In this document: positions 59,253 to 64,000 of the stretch, piece by piece | Numbering within the stretch: the first letter of the stretch is position 1 | How the letters are laid out: each line of letters opens with the position of its first letter | Source of the DNA: Hirudo medicinalis | Lineage: Eukaryota > Annelida > Clitellata > Hirudinida > Hirudinidae | Direction: 5' to 3' | Length of the DNA: 64,000 nucleotides | Assembly: GCA_011800805.1 (NCBI GenBank) | Contig: MPNW01000157.1 | Location: 160,457-224,456, forward strand | Translations under genes and position numbers: made by a program | The notes under the pieces: generated by a model | Database searches by the model: none | Told to the model about the DNA's origin: nothing | Seen by the model: only the letters and a program-made list of their open reading frames with translations

Positions 59253-61634
59253 TTATTCATTGTCTTCCAAGTTGTGCTGCACCTTGGTGAAGTCAAAGTC
59301 AGATCCTGTTGCTCTCTTGAAAATATCCAGAACATCAATACAGGTGGTCTCAAAGTGACTTGTGGCATCATAAGTTTTAGAAATGAATATCTGCAACAAG
59401 CAATTGGTTCATGAGTAATAAATGTAATTGTTGAAGCTGTAATTTTCACATCACATTAAAAATTTGAAAATGAAACAAGCAAGGCCATTTCAAGAGAGCA
59501 GCTCGTGTAATTACCTGGTTGTTACAGCCATCATTGATGGGCTCCATTTGGTCAGCAACTGTTACAAACCTGTTAAGAGTAAATTTATCAGCAACCATTG
59601 TTTCAACAACAGTAGAGCTACAAAATATATCTCAAGCACATAATTAACAGGTGGATCAAAGTTCTTAATAGAAATAAAATCCTTACTTCTCTCTGATAGG
59701 TCCAAGTAGGTTGAGGCCAGGTTGCAATTCTCGTTCTGGGTCATTGGTCTCAACAGTCGTTGACACAATGGCAAGGTAAAATCCCTTTCCTGACACCATG
59801 TGTGTGGAGCTCACACATGACACATAAATGTCTTTAAACATGATCAGTAAAATAATAACAAAAAATGATGCAAATTATGAAGCTACCAACCAAAGTTTCT
59901 GTTCACTTGCTTCTGGGGAATGATGATTTGACATGATGCTGCCTCAGAGGTGTTGGGGATAGGGTGATCCAAGATGCAAATGGCCCGCACCACCTGACCA
60001 TGTTCATGACAGTCTCTCAAAATTTGTCAAATTATAAACAGCAACATTTTCCATCAAAAACAAACCTTTCCAAATTTCTTGCACAAATCAGGAGCATATG
60101 AAGGATCACAAATGACCATGCTGCACTTAGCAACTTCACATCCTGATCTTACCCCCGCAACTTTTCCGTCTTCCATGACTATCTCATCGATGGGCTTGTC
60201 CAGCATGTAAGTTCCTCCATAGATAGCACTCAATCTTTTGTTCCATTGAGAAAGTTACAAATTGAGAAGCCATCACAATAAAGTCTTAAAAGTACCTGGC
60301 AAATCCTTGAGGCAACTCTCCAAGACCATAGAGAGGGTAAAGGTAAGGTGACTTGCCATACCTCGCAAGGGACTCGCTATACAATTGGATGCGATGAACT
60401 GTATCCAATGCAGGTTTCTTCAAATAGCTGAAATCAGTGAAACATTTAAGAAAATTAAGTTTCCAGATTGCATGCAAAAACCCAAAAATCAAGAAATGTA
60501 AATGGAAACTCACTCATCATTAAGATGAAGAGCCAAAGCATGTCCTGTAAAATCTGCAGTATTTTCATCCAATCCAAACTTATCATACATAGCCTTCATG
60601 CTGTGTTTGGAAGCATCAAAGTCCTTCCAGGTCTTTGGTTCATTCTCACGGTAGCCATCAACACATTGGAGGAATGAACGAAATCTCCTCTTTTCAAACA
60701 AGCCCATCAAGCCTACAAGGGCATCTCAGCATCAGAATTTGAAAACCATGTTGAAATAATTGCCACAAACTTGATCCAAGAGCTTCAGTCTCGCTGGCAG
60801 GAACTTTATATATCCTTCCGCCCTTGTAGACGTAACTGCCTTCAACTGACTTGAACTCGAGGTAGCGAGTCACCCCTGTGTGAATCAACAGTTTCACCAG
60901 GCGACCTGCATGAACAAGTTAAAGATGTTAAGAAGGCATTACAGATCTTCAACAGATGAACAGACCATTTGCCATCAGAAACTTTGGAATCAAATCAATG
61001 TTCCAATCCCTGCCTCTGCCATATTCTTTAGGTACATCTTTTTTGATATTGAAATGAGCATACAGCTAAATGAGAAAGAATTAACATGAAGATAATTTCA
61101 ATGATGTGCTTTAATTCAAATAATACATCTTCAATGGGGGTCAGAGATGCTGTTTCTCCACCATAATATTTATTTCTATCCATGTGGAGTACTTTCTTGC
61201 CACTGACAGACATCATACCACTGAGGATACATTCCTGCAATGCACATTTGCAATATAGAAATATCTTTAAGCAACTTTATAAATAATTTGAATTAGTAAT
61301 TTCAGATCAATAAAGACTATTGGGATAAATTCAAATAGACGATTCACTGACAAATTTAAAAAATTAACCATAAGATTGCTGTAAACATCAAAATAATAAA
61401 AAATAAATGCCCAAAATTTGCTGACACTGCACAATTTTAAAGTTGCAAGAAGCAAATTTTTTCCTCCAAATTATTAGTAACGGCAGAAATCCCATGATGA
61501 AATATAAATTATGAGGACTTAAGTTACGCCTCCTGAACGCATCAGTTTTGACATCAATTACGAGTTTCTATCAACAACAATAAAAAAACCTTTAATCCTG
61601 TCCCCAAAACAATGACATCATAAGTCTCATCCAT
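59253..61634 (-). CDS. GDI2: Rab GDP-dissociation inhibitor
   Basis: GDI extracts GDP-bound prenylated Rabs from membranes and recycles them. Exons: 61634-61590, 61234-61127, 61065-60966, 60905-60771, 60712-60514, 60427-60296, 60234-60066, 59993-59891, 59831-59687, 59569-59515, 59390-59253, in phase for 442 residues (human 445-447). Start ATG at 61634: [20 protein letters not shown], the conserved sequence region 1. Others: [69 protein letters not shown] (Rab-binding platform), [10 protein letters not shown] and CDPSYAP. The C-terminus ends VQHNLEDNE. It lacks the REP-specific insert, so it is GDI and not Rab escort protein. Whether it is the GDI1 or GDI2 co-orthologue cannot be told; invertebrates usually have one. 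Confidence 0.97.
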
Positions 61635-62321
61635 TTCGGAAAACCTCGGCAGCCACAATACAACACAGGAGCACCAAAACCTCAACAGAAGAATCGGCGT
61701 ATCCAAAGACTGTCTAACGGAAGTTTTTATTGCAAACTATACAAAATGTCTTTAACATATTGGATGTTTTCAAATATAAATTATGTTTAATTTGCAACAG
61801 TTATATATCATAAATAGTTACGATTAATAATCCGAAATGCCCTGTAAATTAAAAATGTTGACATTAAAAAAGAAATTTGGTGTTATCCATTATAAAAAGA
61901 TAGAAAGATAGCCTTGCACGACATCAAGACAAAGACAATAGGCGTTCAATACGAGTCATTTTGAGGTGCTGCCTCGAGACGCCCGTAAACGAGACATCAA
62001 TTTCGAGATAAGGAGCAGAACTATTCAAGCTAACTATACGTTGCATGTTATTAGAATCGTTTTAAGTTAGAGAATAAGCCGCCATTGTTTTTCACACGTA
62101 ACATTTTTTTTGTAGCTGGCATCTCCCGAAATTTCAGAAGCAAAACAACAAAGTGCGAGGAAAAGCATATAAAATCGAGCCTTTCAACTTGCAGTTGAAC
62201 GGTGATGCTCGATGCAACAGAAACTGAGCTGCATTGCTCACCAATGTGGCTCTTGTGAACTGAGATCAACCTCGATCGTATCTTCTCTTACTTTTCATCT
62301 AAAACTTTTTCTTGAAAAAAA
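61635..62321. promoter_or_regulatory. Divergent intergenic region GDI / TRIC
   Basis: GDI starts at 61634 (minus) and the TRIC gene at 62322 (plus), 687 bases apart head to head, so both promoters must lie here. I see no defined core motif. An ORF at 62051-62269 is antisense and unremarkable. Confidence 0.45.
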
Positions 62322-63543
62322 ATGCATCTTCCGAAGTTGAACGAATTGGCTGCATTAGTAGTACGAACAAAAATGTTCCCGTATTTTGACGTATCCAACT
62401 ACATTCTGATGTGCTGCATGGTCAGGGATGATTACGCCATTTCAGGTTGGTTATTTTTTTTAATTATTCCATATTTACAAAGCATTAATTGTATCATGTA
62501 TCATGAATGCGATTTGTCTTGGTTCCACGAAGTAGTTTCAATTTTTGATGAAATGTTTTTTGATCGGCTAAGAGTAATGTTAGATGATTGATGTAAGATA
62601 TTTTCTACAAAATGTTTTCTCAGGACCGAGCAGTGAACCGCTTTCGTTTTCACGGAAACATCCCTTATCCAGTTGGTTCTCCAGCATGATGCTCTGTTTC
62701 GCAAGCGTCATCCTTACCAACTTCCTTTTAGGAGAATCTCCTATTGCTCCCTTTGGAAATCACAGAGATTTATTAACCGCAACAATTGTTTGGTAAATCT
62801 GAAGTTACACCTTTGTATAAATTTTGATTAACGTATTTATTTGCATTTTCAGGTATCTTATAAATTATTGTCCATTAGATTTTGCTTACAAGTTGGTCAA
62901 AACCTTCCCAGTGCATTTTGTTGTGAGCGTGTTGAAGGAAGTACAACGAGCCAACAAGGTTCATCATGGGGTCCACTATGCTTCAACTCTTTATCAGCAT
63001 TCGTTCGTTATCATCTGCATCGTAGGAGTTCTCAAAGGTTGGAATGATTAGAACGTCAAATACAAGGCAAATTCAAGTTATGCTTTCATAATAATTATGA
63101 TTAAGGGGCTGGATATTATTATATGAGGCTTCTTGAGAGACTCGTCAGGGGGACATGGACTCCAAACCACCATGAAATTCTTCACCCCACAGGGTAAGTA
63201 ACAAAGTCACAACAATTTAAGTATTATCTAGACTTAGGTGCTCTATCTTTACAGCACAACAAAGGTCTGCTTGTTGGCATCGATAATATTCATTCTTCAC
63301 CATGATGGTCACCTGAACTTGCCCCACACCTGGGTTTACCTTTTCGTGGTGGTTCTCTTCATAGTGGTGCGCATCATGTATATCACCGCTCACATCGAGA
63401 ACCCTTTCTCTCCAGTGGAAAACCTGGCTTGTGCTGTTCTCTTCGGTGGTTTGTTTGATAAAATCAAAAAGATCATCATCAAAGAGAAACCGAAAGCAGA
63501 CGAAACTTCAAAGTCAAATCAAAACAAGACAAAAAACGAGTAA
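62322..63543 (+). CDS. TMEM38: TRIC channel (trimeric intracellular cation channel)
   Basis: TRIC proteins are trimeric potassium-permeable channels of the ER/SR that balance charge during calcium release. Exons: 62322-62445, 62624-62792, 62853-63037, 63106-63193, 63255-63543, in phase for 284 residues (usual size near 290). Sequence shows the N-terminal MFPYFDVSNYILMCCMVRDD, a loop LLGESPIAPFGNHRDLL, the conserved LVKTFPVHFVVSVLKEVQRA (KEV motif of the pore and lipid-binding region) followed by NKV, AGYYYMRLLERLVRGTW and a late hydrophobic helix VYLFVVVLFIVVRI. The C-terminus is Lys-rich (KIKKIIIKEKPKADE), as in the family's cytosolic ER tail. The A versus B subtype is not decided; invertebrates generally have a single gene. 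Confidence 0.95.
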
Positions 63544-64000
63544 ATACTGGAAATAAAAATCAATACGATTTGAATCTTGGGTCATATCGTGTTCAACGCA
63601 AAAGCAACGAAAAAGGTTAAACACATCCCTCAATTTTAGCATAACTCTTAACATGTTAAATTGATCACAGCCAAATTTGGAATTAATATGTAGATTATTT
63701 TGTTACACACTTATTACCATTTCGGTTGAAGAAAAGATGCCGCTCCCCCCCCCCCCCTGCCCCTTGAGAACATTTTTGAAAGTGACGCTTTTTCCCGAAA
63801 TTCAACAACAAAAACACATAGAATATTTTTCATTGACTCTAAAACTGTCTATTATACCAGATGGGCGTCCAGAAAATCAGCAGTAAGTGCTGTCCTACAA
63901 AAGTTATCAGCACTGGCCCTTGCCTTACAAACAAAGAATTGTTGATGGTGAAATAAAAAAAAACTATACTACTAATAGGGCTACCGAGAAGGGGGGGGAG
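63544..64000. other. 3' flank of TRIC gene with poly-C and poly-G tracts
   Basis: Contains a C run near 63746-63759 and a G run at the very end (63991-63999). No gene recognised. Confidence 0.45.

Noticed and set aside
59189..59449. 86-codon minus-strand ORF
   Set aside because: It is a wrong-frame reading of the last GDI exon and its flank.
1..64000. Search for tRNA, rRNA, CRISPR or bacterial-type operons
   Set aside because: No complete tRNA cloverleaf, rRNA segment or CRISPR repeat array was seen; the intron-exon genes show this is animal nuclear DNA.

Overview
The window is nuclear DNA of a non-vertebrate bilaterian animal. It is AT-rich, with short to medium introns, animal-specific genes (synapsin, SYD-1, laminin-G proteins) and a heavy load of decayed transposons. 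SYD-1 here carries an N-terminal PDZ domain, as in invertebrate SYD-1 and unlike vertebrate SYDE1/2, which argues against a vertebrate. I cannot name the phylum. The sequence is a draft: there are single Ns at 36844 and 49012 and a 143-base N run at 52138-52280. I rebuilt exons by hand from splice sites, reading phase and family similarity; for most genes the exon lengths add up in phase to a full-length protein.

Layout. 0.6-1.6 kb (+): the last four exons of synapsin. 2.4-3.7 kb (-): 14-3-3 epsilon. 4.3-7.2 kb (-): TBC1D20-type RabGAP. 7.8-8.2 kb: LINE remnant. 9.2-14.4 kb (+): secreted EGF/laminin-G protein. 17.2-21.3 kb (-): SYD-1 (PDZ-C2-RhoGAP). 22.5-26.1 kb (-): SECIS-binding protein 2. 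26.7-30.5 kb (+): Abraxas/Abro1, with one frameshift and a transposon relic in its largest intron. 31.6-33.8 kb (+): eEF1G. 34.7-40.8 kb (-): WDR26. 42.5-44.3 kb (-): AMSH/STAMBP deubiquitinase. 44.5-58 kb: a transposon graveyard (LINE pieces, hAT, Gypsy LTR element, Tc1/mariner). 58.4-58.7 kb: an unrecognised coiled-coil ORF. 59.3-61.6 kb (-): Rab GDI. 62.3-63.5 kb (+): TRIC channel (TMEM38).

Nothing suggests an operon or a clustered pathway. The genes are ordinary conserved animal genes side by side. Themes recur (synapse: synapsin and SYD-1; K63-ubiquitin: Abraxas and AMSH; Rab cycle: TBC1D20 and GDI), but I read this as chance.

I did not find a clearly new biological system. The least explained items are a SINE-like family whose tail resembles the local LINE tail, the compact EGF/laminin-G protein, a perfect 15-bp inverted repeat at 45.4 kb, and two unrecognised ORFs (42.1 and 58.4 kb).
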